Origin: an uncultured Collinsella sp.
GTDB lineage: Bacteria > Actinomycetota > Coriobacteriia > Coriobacteriales > Coriobacteriaceae
NCBI GenBank assembly: GCA_900545165.1
Contig: UQYA01000002.1
Location: forward strand, 1-64,000
Direction of reading: 5' to 3'
Length of the DNA stretch: 64,000 bases
Shown here: one piece after another, positions 1-8,566 of the stretch
Layout of the letters: each line of letters opens with the position of its first letter
Numbering within the stretch: position 1 is the first letter of the stretch
Position numbers and translations under genes: made by a program
The notes under the pieces: model-generated
Databases searched by the model: none
Told to the model about the DNA's origin: nothing
What the model saw: the letters and a program-made list of their open reading frames with translations, nothing else

Positions 1-67
1 AGCAAAAGCGGTTCGACCGCTACTCTGATGATTATTTATTATCACAGTATTATACGGCGGTGAACAG

Positions 68-802
68 ATGGAAACGGTTAGCGGCAATCTTGCCTCGGCG
101 CTCAGGATCAAGCCGGGCATTACCGCGATTATCGGCAGCGGTGGCAAGTCGACGTTGCTGAAGACGCTCGGCCTTGAGCTTATGCGCGCGGGTGGCCGCG
201 TGCTCCTCTGCACCACCACGCATATGCTTCCCGTTGCCGGCGTGCCATGGGACGGGTCGAATCGTCGCCTGGACGCCGCGCCTTGGAAGCCGGGCACCTC
301 GCATGTCCCCGGTTGCACCTGCGAGGCATGCGCGGGCATGAGCCGCGGAAGTATCTGCCAGGCGGGTGTTTTGGACCCGGAGACGGGCAAACTCTCCTCC
401 CCTGCCGAGCCGCTCGACCAGCTGGCGCAGCGCTTTGACTACGTCCTAGCCGAGGCGGACGGCAGCAAGCGGCTCCCGCTCAAGGCGCATGCCCCGTGGG
501 AGCCGGTCGTTCCCGCCGGCACGGCCAACGTCATCTGGCTCGTCGGCGCCTCGGGGCTCAGCAAGCCCATCAACGAAGCCGTCCACCGCCCCGAGCTCTT
601 TTGCGAGCGTTGCGGCTGCGAGCTCACCGACATCGCCACGCCCGAGCGCGTCGCCCAGGTGCTCAATGCCGAGATGCAGGCGCTGAAACTCAGCACCGCA
701 CGCGTCATGCTCAACCAAGTCGACACGCTCAGCGACCCCACGATGGCCGACCGCTTCGAGGCAGCCCTCGGCCGCCCCGTCGTCGCCAGCAGCCTCAAAT
801 AG
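68..802 (+). CDS. yqeC: Selenium-dependent hydroxylase accessory protein YqeC
   Basis: A 244-residue protein of the YqeC family, which accompanies selenium-dependent molybdenum hydroxylases and is thought to help mature their labile selenium/molybdenum cofactor; the exact reaction is not known. A P-loop-like GSGGKST stretch lies at residues 23-29, and a cysteine cluster (CTCEAC) follows near residue 85. The ATG at 68 has only a weak GGCGGTGA ribosome site. The gene converges on the hydantoinase gene and is the only plus-strand gene of the left metabolic arm before the regulator. Its presence next to YgeW/YgeX/YgeY homologues and an XdhD-type enzyme supports the selenium link. The family call is confident; the biochemical role is not. 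Confidence 0.85.
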   Translation: METVSGNLASALRIKPGITAIIGSGGKSTLLKTLGLELMRAGGRVLLCTTTHMLPVAGVPWDGSNRRLDAAPWKPGTSHVPGCTCEACAGMSRGSICQAGVLDPETGKLSSPAEPLDQLAQRFDYVLAEADGSKRLPLKAHAPWEPVVPAGTANVIWLVGASGLSKPINEAVHRPELFCERCGCELTDIATPERVAQVLNAEMQALKLSTARVMLNQVDTLSDPTMADRFEAALGRPVVASSLK

Positions 803-817
803 CCGGCCCCATCTCGT

Positions 818-886
818 CAGTTGCGGTGAAATACGGACTGTTTGGCCGCCAAACGGCCGCAAACAGTCCGTATTTCACCGCAACTG
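818..886. repeat. Long perfect inverted repeat between convergent genes
   Basis: Two 27-nt arms (818-844 and 860-886) are exact reverse complements around a 15-nt loop, and the loop itself contains a short GGCCG/CGGCC pairing. The element sits between the stops of yqeC and the dihydropyrimidinase gene. It could end transcription from both sides, but there is no clear T-run on either side. Confidence 0.85.
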
Positions 887-912
887 CGGAGGGGGGTCCG
901 GCACTCCCCCTG

Positions 913-2280
913 TTAGCGGGGCACGTAGCGGCCGGGTTGGGCTCCGGTGGGCTCGCCGTCGCGTGCCACCAGCACGCCGTTCACAAACACGGCCTTGGCG
1001 CGGCCATGTGCCTCAAAGCCCTCGAGCGGCGTGTAGTCCACGGCCTGATGCTGTGTCGCGGCGCTGATCGTCCAGCGCGCCTGGGGATCCCACACGCACA
1101 CGTCGGCATCGGCACCCTCGGCAAGACAGCCCTTGCGCGGATACATGCCAAAAACGCGCGCCGGGTTCTCGCTCATCAAGCGGCAGAGGTCCTCGGGGCC
1201 CAGCTGGCCCTCAAAGCTCGTGGCAATCGCGACGGGACGATGCTCCACGCCGGGCCCGCCGTTGGGAATCGCGCGGAAGTCGTCGCGCCCGCGGTCCTTT
1301 TGCCCGTGCAGGTTAAAGCTGCAGTGGTCGGTCGCAATCGTATCGATCTCGCCGGCCACAAGCGCCTCGCGCAGGGCCGCACGGTCGCCGGCATGGCGCA
1401 ACGGCGGACTCATCACGTACTTGGCGCCCGCAAAGCCGTCCTCGCCCTGCTCCAGATAGCAGGTGTCGTCGAGCATCAGATACTGGGGGCATGTCTCGAC
1501 ATAGATGTTCTTCTGCCCGCGCGCCTTGGCGGCACGGATGGCCTCGAGCCCCAGCTTGGTCGAAAGGTGCACCACGTTGACCGGAGCGTCCCCGGCCAAG
1601 TGCGCCAGATACAGCAGGCGGCTCACGGCCTCGGCCTCACACACGTCCGGACGGCTGAGCGCATGCCCCTCGGGCCCATGAATCCCCTGCTCGTACACGC
1701 GCTTCTGCAGTTCATTCACCAACGTGCCGTTCTCACAATGCACGCACAGGATACCGCCCAGGCGCTTGAGCTCCTCCAGTACCTCGAGTGTCTCGGCATC
1801 GTCCAAGCGCAGGTGGTCGTAGGCAAAGTAGGTCTTAAACGACGATACGCCCGCCTCGCGCATGGCCGAAAGATCGGCGCGGTTGCGCTCATTCCACTCG
1901 GCGAGTGCCATATGAAAAGCGTAGTTTGCCGTGCAGGTGCCGTCGGCGCGATGATGCCACTCGGCAAGGGCATCGGGCATGGTCACGCCGCGATCGGCCG
2001 TCGCGTAGTCCACGATGGTCGTCGTACCGCCGCAGGCGGCCGCACGCGTACCGGTCTCAAAGCTATCGGCCGTCCAATCCATGCCAGTCCAGCACTGCAT
2101 GTGCGTGTGGCCGTCGATAAAGCCGGGGAACACCCAGCAGCCCGCGGCATCCTCGACGGTATCGCCCTCGCCCGGCTCAATTGCCGCGGCGATCCGCACG
2201 ATCTTATCGCCATCCATGGCAAGATCGGCGCGGCGAAGCCCCTGTGGCGTCACGAGCGCGCCGTTTTTGATGATGATCAT
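913..2280 (-). CDS. hyuA: Dihydropyrimidinase / D-hydantoinase family amidohydrolase
   Basis: A 455-residue cyclic amidohydrolase of usual length for the family, which opens cyclic amide rings such as dihydropyrimidines, hydantoins and, by context, ring intermediates of purine breakdown. The metal-site residues are visible: HTH at 58-60, the lysine expected to be carboxylated in SFKTY (K149), H181 in HCENG, H238 and D318 in ATDHCSF. It is the last gene of the minus-strand run, 8 nt after the MocA-like gene. Homologues called HyuA belong to the urate-degradation gene set of gut anaerobes. The true substrate cannot be read from sequence. Confidence 0.9.
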   Translation of the reverse strand: MIIIKNGALVTPQGLRRADLAMDGDKIVRIAAAIEPGEGDTVEDAAGCWVFPGFIDGHTHMQCWTGMDWTADSFETGTRAAACGGTTTIVDYATADRGVTMPDALAEWHHRADGTCTANYAFHMALAEWNERNRADLSAMREAGVSSFKTYFAYDHLRLDDAETLEVLEELKRLGGILCVHCENGTLVNELQKRVYEQGIHGPEGHALSRPDVCEAEAVSRLLYLAHLAGDAPVNVVHLSTKLGLEAIRAAKARGQKNIYVETCPQYLMLDDTCYLEQGEDGFAGAKYVMSPPLRHAGDRAALREALVAGEIDTIATDHCSFNLHGQKDRGRDDFRAIPNGGPGVEHRPVAIATSFEGQLGPEDLCRLMSENPARVFGMYPRKGCLAEGADADVCVWDPQARWTISAATQHQAVDYTPLEGFEAHGRAKAVFVNGVLVARDGEPTGAQPGRYVPR

Positions 2281-2288
2281 GTTGCTCC

Positions 2289-2903
2289 TTATCGATTCAT
2301 ACAGTTGGCCACGCGATCAAAATACGAGCAGGCCGCGATATGCTCCGTTATGCGTTGCTGTCCCTTGGCGGTATCGACGTCCCACAGCTCGTAGGCACGC
2401 GCCTCGACCAGCACCACGTCGATACGGCCCTTGAGGATCGAACCGCCGCCGTCCTTGCCCTCGAGACACATAAGTGCATCGAACAGTTCCGCCGGAAAGA
2501 GCACCGGGCTCGAAGGCTCACCGTTGCACGCAAGACGCACCGGATGCTTGCGGCCACGCTCGTCAAACGCGCGAACCATGGCCTCAAAAGAATCCGCGCT
2601 CACAAGCGGCTGGTCGCCCGGCAAAAAGAGGCAACCTTTCCAGTTGCGTTCGACTCCCCACGAAAGGCCCGCACGGACGCTTTCGCTGCGCAGCTCGCCA
2701 TCGTGCAACACGCACGGGCAATGCTTGTCCCCGCAAATCTGAGCGACCTCGGGCCAACGCGTCGAAACCACGACGTCAAAGCCCTGGGGAACCGAATCGA
2801 TGGTCCGGGCAATCAGTGGCTCGCCATAAATATCGGCAAGCATCTTGTTAGAGCCAAACCGCTTACCCTCGCCCGAAGCCATAATGACGCAACCGAGTTT
2901 CAT
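2289..2903 (-). CDS. mocA: MocA/YgfJ-like molybdenum cofactor nucleotidyltransferase
   Basis: A 204-residue NTP-transferase with the N-terminal signature ASGEGKRFGSNKML (residues 9-22), typical of MobA/MocA proteins that add CMP or GMP to molybdopterin. The XdhD-type enzyme of this locus needs a molybdopterin cofactor, probably the cytosine dinucleotide form, so a MocA role is the most economical reading. It lies between carbamate kinase and the hydantoinase gene on the same strand. E. coli carries the equivalent gene (ygfJ) in its own yge/ygf cluster. CMP versus GMP specificity is not decided here. Confidence 0.75.
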   Translation of the reverse strand: MKLGCVIMASGEGKRFGSNKMLADIYGEPLIARTIDSVPQGFDVVVSTRWPEVAQICGDKHCPCVLHDGELRSESVRAGLSWGVERNWKGCLFLPGDQPLVSADSFEAMVRAFDERGRKHPVRLACNGEPSSPVLFPAELFDALMCLEGKDGGGSILKGRIDVVLVEARAYELWDVDTAKGQQRITEHIAACSYFDRVANCMNR

Positions 2904-3030
2904 CTCCGCAAACCTCCCCTGGCTGCTTTGGACACCATAGTTGCTATACCCACCATACCAAGCTCACACTCCGTCGGAACAGGCACGCACTCGTTTTCCA
3001 GCGAACGACCCTTGGCTCTCCATAGCACAA

Positions 3031-3063
3031 AGGAGGGCACCCCGCGACGCAGGGCACCCTCCT
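3031..3063 (-). terminator. Hairpin after carbamate kinase
   Basis: A 14-15 bp GC-rich stem (AGGAGGGTGCCC pairing with GGGTGCCCTCCT on the minus strand) begins just after the carbamate kinase stop and is followed by only TTTG. It may end or weaken transcription before the MocA-like gene, or protect the mRNA 3' end. Confidence 0.6.
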
Positions 3064-3080
3064 CAATGGTGCAGATATGC

Positions 3081-4031
3081 CTACTCAGCGTCGCCGGTAA
3101 ACGTGGTACCGGTCTTGCCGGCAAGACCGTCACGCGCCTTCTCGAGCAGCGTGATGAGCGCCGTGCGGCCCGGCTTGCTCTCGGCAAACGTCGAGGCGGC
3201 CTGAACCTTGGGCAGCATGGAGCCACGACCGAACTCGTTGGCCTCGGACAGACGCTTTACGTCAGCCGCGGTCAGCGTGTCGAGCCACTGCTCGTGGTCG
3301 GTGCCAAAGCCAATGGCAACCTTCTCCACGGCCGTCAGGATAATCAGGGCATCGGCGTCGAGCTGCTCGGCGAGCTTCTCGGCCGCAAAGTCCTTATCGA
3401 TGACGGCGGCAGCGCCCTTAAGGTGGTTGCCCTGGGACTTGGTGACGGGAATGCCGCCACCGCCGCAGGAGATCACCACATGGTTGGACTCGACGAGCGA
3501 CTTAATGGTGTCGAGCTCGACGATGTTCACGGGCTTGGGCGAGGCAACCACGCGACGGAAGCCCTGCTTCTCGTCGTGGATGAACTGATAGCCGCGATCG
3601 GCCTCCAGCTCCTTGGCCTCGGCCTCGCTCATCCACGGACCGATCGGCTTGACCGGGTCGGCAAAGGCCGGGTCGTCCGCCGCAACCTCGACCTGGGTGA
3701 GCACGGTCGCGACACCCTTGTCGATATTGCGGTCGAGCATTTCCTCGCGCAGCGCATTTTGCAGGTCATAGCCAATGTAGCCCTGGCTCATGGCGCCGCA
3801 AACGGACAAGGGGCAGGGAACGTACTTCTGAGGATTAGAGCGCGTGAGCTCAGCCATCGCGTTGGCGATCATGCCCACCTGGGGACCGTTGCCGTGCACG
3901 ACGACGACCTCGTTGCCCTCCTCGATCAGGTCGACGATAGCCTTGGAAGTCGTCTTGACGGCCTCCATCTGCTCGGGAAGGTTGGCGCCGAGGGCGTTTC
4001 CGCCCAGGGCGACAACGATACGCTTAGCCAT
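3081..4031 (-). CDS. arcC: Carbamate kinase
   Basis: A 316-residue amino acid kinase that converts carbamoyl phosphate and ADP to ATP, CO2 and ammonia. The GGNALG phosphate loop is at residues 9-14 and the family motif VVHGNGPQVG is near residue 44; length is standard. It follows ygeW by 14 nt in the same orientation, so the carbamoyl phosphate made by the carbamoyltransferase could be used directly for ATP. E. coli has the same pairing (yqeA with ygeW). This is probably the energy-yielding step of the pathway. Confidence 0.93.
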   Translation of the reverse strand: MAKRIVVALGGNALGANLPEQMEAVKTTSKAIVDLIEEGNEVVVVHGNGPQVGMIANAMAELTRSNPQKYVPCPLSVCGAMSQGYIGYDLQNALREEMLDRNIDKGVATVLTQVEVAADDPAFADPVKPIGPWMSEAEAKELEADRGYQFIHDEKQGFRRVVASPKPVNIVELDTIKSLVESNHVVISCGGGGIPVTKSQGNHLKGAAAVIDKDFAAEKLAEQLDADALIILTAVEKVAIGFGTDHEQWLDTLTAADVKRLSEANEFGRGSMLPKVQAASTFAESKPGRTALITLLEKARDGLAGKTGTTFTGDAE

Positions 4032-4045
4032 TTCTCAGCCCAGCT

Positions 4046-5248
4046 TTAGGCCTGGAACCAACGGGCGGTGTTGCGCTCGTCGAGGGCCTTGAGGGTAGCG
4101 GCGGGATCGGCAACCTTCTGCAGGAACATCATGGCTGCGATGGCGTACGGCTTGTAGCTGGCCTCCTTGTACATGCCCACGCGGTGCATGTCGAAGACGT
4201 CGGCGTTGACCTCGCCGTGCTCGCAGGAGACACCGGAGATGTCGGCGGGCAGCGGATGCATAAAGATAGTGTCCTGGCCGTTGGCGGTCTTCTCCATGAG
4301 CTCGGTCGTGGAGCACCAATCCTGATGCGTGGCGTTCTGGGCGAGCAGCTCCTTCTCGAGCGCTGCGATGCCGGCGTCGTCGCCCTCGGCGTACAGGTTG
4401 GTACGCTTTTCCATGGCGGCAAACGGAGCCCAGCTCTTGGGGATCACGATGTCGGCGCCCTCGAAGGCCTCGGCCATGGTGTTGACCTGCTTAAAGGTGG
4501 TGCCGGACTCGGCGGCATAGGTCTTGGCGCGCTCGACGACCTCGGGCATGAGGTCGTAGCCCTCGGGGTGAGCCAGGGTGACGTCCATGCCAAAGCGGGG
4601 CAGCAGGCTGATTAGCGACTGCGGGCAGGACAGCGGCTTGCCGTAAGAGGGCGAATAGGCCCAGGTGACGGCAACCTTCTTGCCCTTGAGGTTCTCGAGG
4701 CCGCCAAACTCGTTGATAAGGTAGAGCATGTCGGCAGAGGACTGCGTGGGGTGATCGGAGTCGGACTGCAGGGAGATGAGCGTGGGACGGTGATCCAGAA
4801 CGCCGTCCTCGTAAGCCTGCCGGACAGACTCGGAGACCTCGGCCATGTAGGCGTCGCCCTTGCCGATGTACATGTCGTCGCGGATGCCGATGACGTCGGC
4901 CATGAAGGAGATCATGGTAGCGGTCTCGCGGACGGTCTCGCCGTGAGCGATCTGGGACTTCTTCTCGTCCAGGTCCTGCAGCTCAAGGCCGAGCAGGTTG
5001 GCGGCCTTAGAGAAGGAGAAGCGCGTACGGGTGGAGTTGTCGCGGAACAGCGAGACGGCCAGGCCCGAATCGAAGATCTTGGACGAAACGTTGTTCTCGC
5101 GCAGCTCGCGCAGAGCGTCGGCGACGATGTAGAGCGCCTTGAGCTCATCGGTGGTCTTATCCCAGGTGTGCAGGAAGTCGCTGCCGTACATACCCTTAAA
5201 ATCGAGGCCGTTCAGCTGCTCGACGAGCTCGGTAAACTTGGCGTCCAT
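4046..5248 (-). CDS. ygeW: Knotted carbamoyltransferase YgeW
   Basis: A 400-residue transcarbamylase-fold protein. The carbamoyl-phosphate motif STRTR is at 72-76, DHPTQ at 165-169 and HPLPAD at 331-336. YgeW proteins are a knotted branch of the ornithine/aspartate carbamoyltransferases whose natural substrate is unsettled; in purine degradation the enzyme is thought to run in the phosphorolytic direction, feeding carbamate kinase. An open frame continues 62 codons upstream, but I chose the ATG at 5248 because AGAAAGGACATTTCC lies directly before it and the homologous sequence starts there. Confidence 0.9.
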   Translation of the reverse strand: MDAKFTELVEQLNGLDFKGMYGSDFLHTWDKTTDELKALYIVADALRELRENNVSSKIFDSGLAVSLFRDNSTRTRFSFSKAANLLGLELQDLDEKKSQIAHGETVRETATMISFMADVIGIRDDMYIGKGDAYMAEVSESVRQAYEDGVLDHRPTLISLQSDSDHPTQSSADMLYLINEFGGLENLKGKKVAVTWAYSPSYGKPLSCPQSLISLLPRFGMDVTLAHPEGYDLMPEVVERAKTYAAESGTTFKQVNTMAEAFEGADIVIPKSWAPFAAMEKRTNLYAEGDDAGIAALEKELLAQNATHQDWCSTTELMEKTANGQDTIFMHPLPADISGVSCEHGEVNADVFDMHRVGMYKEASYKPYAIAAMMFLQKVADPAATLKALDERNTARWFQA

Positions 5249-5402
5249 GGAAATGTCCTTTCTAAAGGTGAAACGATCGCAATGAGTAGATGCGCTCCGG
5301 CATGCGCGTGTGGCTAGAACATGCAGAGCGCTATGACGAGGACCCGCCACCGTCGAGGAAGCATGGGAGATAACGACCGCGGGCCCCAAGTCAACAGGAG
5401 GC

Positions 5403-5427
5403 GCCGGGGGCATAAACTGCCCCCGGC
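5403..5427. other. GC-rich hairpin between ygeY and ygeW
   Basis: A perfect 10-bp stem (GCCGGGGGCA / TGCCCCCGGC) with a 5-nt loop lies just after the ygeY stop. There is no T-run, so it may protect mRNA ends or mark a processing point in the operon rather than terminate. Confidence 0.6.
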
Positions 5428-5449
5428 TCAACAAGATCGAGGAATGGGA

Positions 5450-6835
5450 CTAGTCGATCTTGTTGTTGGTCAGACCGGCGCGGAACACGGTGGCGTCGCC
5501 ATCGGCCTGGCTCGGATCGTAGAGGTTCAGGGCAGCCACATACATGGCGGCAGCGGTGACCAGGTCGTCCTTGTAGGTGACCTCGTTGGGAGCGTGAGCC
5601 TGAGACTCGGCACCCGGGCCAAAGCCGACGCAGGGGATGCCATAGCGGCCCTGGATGGAGACGCAGTTCGTGGAGAAGGTCCACTTGTCGCACAGCGGAC
5701 GACCGGTGCGCTTGTCCATGCTGGGCTCGCAGCCGATGCGCTCGTCACCGAACATGGCCTTGTGGGCGTCGACGAGGGCCTTGACGTGCGGAGCGGTCTC
5801 CTTGTTGATCCACGTGGGGAAGTAAGCCTCGGTCTCGTAGACCTCGCCGGTCCAGGACGGACGGTCGTACATGTACATGGAGACCTTCACGTCGTCGCCG
5901 TACTTCTTGGCGGCCGGCAGGTTGCGGATCTCGTCCAGGCAGGACTCCCAGGTCTCGCCGGCGGTCATGCGACGGTCGATGGAGATGGCGCAGGAATCGG
6001 CCACGGCGCAGCGGCTGGGGCTGGTGTAGAAGATCTGGCTGACGGTGCAGGTGCCGCGGCCCAGGAAGCGGGCATCCTCGTAGTGCTCGGGGTTGTACTT
6101 GGGGTCGAGCATCTTGACGAGACCCTTGATGTCGGTCGACTCGTCGCAGCCGTTGTTGTTGAGGGCGCGGACGTCAGCGATGATGTCAGCCATCTTGTAG
6201 ATGGCGTTGTCGCCGCGGTCGGGAGCGGAGCCGTGGCAGGAGGTACCGTGAACGTCGACGCGGATCTCCATACGGCCGCGGTGACCGCGATAGATGCCGC
6301 CGTCGGTGGGCTCAGTGGAAATGACAAACTCGGGCTTAATGCCGTCCTTGTTGTAGATGTACTGCCAGCACATGCCGTCGCAGTCCTCTTCCTGGACGGT
6401 GCCGACGACCATGATCTTGTAGCCCTCGGGGATGAGGCCCATGTCCTTCATCATCTTGGCAGCATAGGTAGCAGAAGCCATGCCGCCCTCCTGGTCGGAG
6501 CCGCCGCGGCCGTAGATGATCTCGTCGGTCTCGTAGCCCTCATAGGGATCGGCGTCCCAGTTCTCGATGTTGCCGATGCCGACGGTGTCGATGTGGGAGT
6601 CGATGGCGATAATCTTGTCGCCCTCGCCCATAAAGCCCATAACGTTGCCCAGGCCGTCGACCTTGACCTCGTCATAGCCGAGGCTCTCCATCTCGGCCTT
6701 GATGCAGGCGACAACCTCGCCCTCCTCGCAGGACTCAGAGGGGTGAGAGATCATGGCGCGCAGAAAGCGAGTCATATCAGCACGATGGGACTCAGCAGCA
6801 GCCTTGATAGCGTCGAAATCGAGTTCCTTAGTCAT
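5450..6835 (-). CDS. ygeY: YgeY-family selenium metabolism-linked M20 hydrolase
   Basis: A 461-residue metallohydrolase of the M20 family (deacetylase/peptidase type). Metal-binding residues are seen in DSHID (79-83), GGSDQEGG (D114) and the EE pair at 149-150, with a late histidine in HAPNEV. YgeY genes track with selenium-dependent purine hydroxylases, and the protein is presumed to hydrolyse an amide bond of a ring-opened intermediate. A TTG three codons upstream is open, but the ATG at 6835 has AGAAAGG at proper spacing. About 60 residues longer than my memory of the E. coli protein. Confidence 0.88.
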   Translation of the reverse strand: MTKELDFDAIKAAAESHRADMTRFLRAMISHPSESCEEGEVVACIKAEMESLGYDEVKVDGLGNVMGFMGEGDKIIAIDSHIDTVGIGNIENWDADPYEGYETDEIIYGRGGSDQEGGMASATYAAKMMKDMGLIPEGYKIMVVGTVQEEDCDGMCWQYIYNKDGIKPEFVISTEPTDGGIYRGHRGRMEIRVDVHGTSCHGSAPDRGDNAIYKMADIIADVRALNNNGCDESTDIKGLVKMLDPKYNPEHYEDARFLGRGTCTVSQIFYTSPSRCAVADSCAISIDRRMTAGETWESCLDEIRNLPAAKKYGDDVKVSMYMYDRPSWTGEVYETEAYFPTWINKETAPHVKALVDAHKAMFGDERIGCEPSMDKRTGRPLCDKWTFSTNCVSIQGRYGIPCVGFGPGAESQAHAPNEVTYKDDLVTAAAMYVAALNLYDPSQADGDATVFRAGLTNNKID

Positions 6836-6939
6836 AACAGTCAACCTTTCTACAAGGGTTTACCTACAGATAGATATTTCAGATAGATCACTTGTGCCAA
6901 GCAGCGTGAGGTCGAGTACCCCACGAGCAAGTGGACGTA

Positions 6940-7058
6940 GGGTGGCGGAGCATATGTTTGCTCCGTCGCGAGTTCCGCACGCAAAGGAAAGCACTTAATG
7001 TGCTTTCCGTCTTGCGCAGGACTGTTCGAGCAGGGAGCAAACATATGCTCCGCCACCC
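6940..7058. repeat. Long hairpin element, copy 1 (variable arms, conserved inner part)
   Basis: Perfect 25-nt inverted arms (6940-6964 and 7034-7058) enclose a 69-nt inner part. That part ends in a 9-bp stem (GGAAAGCAC at 6986-6994, GTGCTTTCC at 7000-7008) around TTAAT. The inner part, read on the minus strand, is about 85-90 percent identical to that of the element at 54876-55040, while the arms are unrelated. It lies between ygeX and ygeY, so it would be transcribed with them. Confidence 0.85.
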
Positions 7059-7074
7059 GGACAGGTCAGGCCTG

Positions 7075-8289
7075 CTAGCAGGTGGGGTACTCGCCCTCCC
7101 AGACGATGCGACGGTACTGATCCGGATCCGTGTCGCCCTCGGTGGAGAAGCAGAGCACGGAGCTCGTCTTGTCCAGGCCGATGAGCTCCTTGAGCTCGGC
7201 GTACTCGGGATCGAGCATGAGGGTCTCGACCAGGCCGGTGGTCACCGCGCCGGACTCGCCGGAGATGACGCGCGGGTCGCCCTTCTCGGGAGCGCCCAGG
7301 GTGCGCATGCCGCGAGCGGTGACCCAGTCGGGGCAGGACACGAAGGCGGTAGCGTGGTTGCGCAGGATATCCCAGCCCAGGATGTTGGGCTCGCCGCAGC
7401 ACAGACCGGCCATGATGGAGGGCATGTCGCCGTCCACGATGCGCGGATCGCCGTCGCCGGCGGCAGCGCCCTTGTACAGGCAGGCGGCAGGCGCGCACTC
7501 AACCACGACGAAGGTGGGCGGGTTATCGGGATACAGGTTGGTGAAGTAGCCCACCACGGCGCCGGCGAGCGAACCCACGCCAGCCTGGACAAACACGTGC
7601 GTCGGGCGGTTGATGGCCATCTCGCGCAGCTGCTCGGCAGCCTCGGAAGCCATGGTGCCGTAACCCTCCATGATCCAGGACGGGATCTTCTCGTAGCCCT
7701 CCCAGGCGGTGTCCTGAACGATGACGCCACGCTCGCAGGCGTCAGCCTCGGCGGCAGCCATGCGCACGCACTCGTCGTAGTTGACCTCTTCGATGGTCAC
7801 CGTGGCGCCCTCGGCGGCGATGTTATCGAAGCGGGGCTTGGTGGAACCCTTGGGCATGTGCACGACGGCCTTCTGGCCCAGCTTGTTGGCAGCCCATGCC
7901 ACGCCGCGGCCATGGTTGCCGTCGGTAGCGGTAAAGAAGGTGGCCTGGCCAAAGTCCTCGGCCAGCTGATCGGAGGTCAGGTAATCGAAGGTGCAGTCGG
8001 CAACGTCCTTGCCGGTCTCGTCGGCAATATAGTTGGCCATGGCAAACGAGCCGCCCAGGACCTTAAAGGCGTTGAGGCCAAAGCGATAGCTCTCGTCCTT
8101 AACGCACAGGTTGGACAGGCCCAGGCGCGCGGCCTGGCCGTCCAGGCGGGCAAGCGGAGTGACGGTGTACTGGGGGAACGACTGGTGGAAGGCACGGGCC
8201 TTCTTCACGTGGTCGAGACTCATGATTCCCAAGTGCTTGTCATCGCTCTTGGGCATCGTGTTGCTCGCCCACTGGATCTTATCGGCCAT
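7075..8289 (-). CDS. ygeX: Diaminopropionate ammonia-lyase YgeX
   Basis: A 404-residue fold-type II PLP enzyme (DpaL family) that splits 2,3-diaminopropionate to pyruvate and two ammonia, passing through 2-aminoacrylate. The PLP lysine is K76 in NAFKVLGGS, and the phosphate-binding glycine loop is in QAGVGSLAGAV. AGGAGTTCACCGT precedes the ATG at 8289. It is the first gene of the left minus-strand run and faces the PAS/HTH regulator across 277 nt. In urate-degrading gut bacteria this gene family is part of the required set, where pyruvate yields short-chain acids. The reactive aminoacrylate explains a RidA gene at the far end of the locus. Confidence 0.93.
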   Translation of the reverse strand: MADKIQWASNTMPKSDDKHLGIMSLDHVKKARAFHQSFPQYTVTPLARLDGQAARLGLSNLCVKDESYRFGLNAFKVLGGSFAMANYIADETGKDVADCTFDYLTSDQLAEDFGQATFFTATDGNHGRGVAWAANKLGQKAVVHMPKGSTKPRFDNIAAEGATVTIEEVNYDECVRMAAAEADACERGVIVQDTAWEGYEKIPSWIMEGYGTMASEAAEQLREMAINRPTHVFVQAGVGSLAGAVVGYFTNLYPDNPPTFVVVECAPAACLYKGAAAGDGDPRIVDGDMPSIMAGLCCGEPNILGWDILRNHATAFVSCPDWVTARGMRTLGAPEKGDPRVISGESGAVTTGLVETLMLDPEYAELKELIGLDKTSSVLCFSTEGDTDPDQYRRIVWEGEYPTC

Positions 8290-8381
8290 ACGGTGAACTC
8301 CTTAAGTCCTCTCTTGCCGGCCCCCGCATACGCGTTTCAGCCCATTCCCATTCATGCGACTGAACTTTTATGTGGATGCCA

Positions 8382-8447
8382 AACAAAAAGTTTGTTAGCA
8401 CTGTTCTATCACACTTTTTGATTGGAAAACCTAACAAATTGTTTGTT
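8382..8447. promoter_or_regulatory. Two copies of a palindromic operator-like site
   Basis: The spaced palindrome AACAAA-N3-TTTGTT occurs twice without mismatch, at 8382-8396 and 8433-8447, centres 51 nt apart. Both lie in the divergent region between ygeX and the PAS/HTH regulator. They are the obvious candidates for binding by that regulator and for control of both genes. Confidence 0.6.
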
Positions 8448-8566
8448 GCCGTAATCGGTACCTTTTCGCCGCCGAACGGTTATGAATTGCCTTGTTGATG
8501 GATTTGTTTGCGGTCAAGTGTGGTTTATGGCAAAGTGTGCCCAAACTAATTTTTAGGAAGGCACCC

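Noticed and set aside
496..2394. Long open frame on the plus strand across the dihydropyrimidinase gene
   Set aside because: It mirrors a clear amidohydrolase gene on the other strand; its product is arginine/histidine/alanine-rich without motifs, a usual effect of high GC codon use.
5321..6886. A 521-codon plus-strand frame
   Set aside because: Antisense to ygeY; valine/glycine/aspartate-rich composition typical of mirror frames.
7034..7058. An SOS box in the sequence around AAACATATG
   Set aside because: It is part of the arm of the long hairpin and lacks the CGAAC/GTTCG half-sites.
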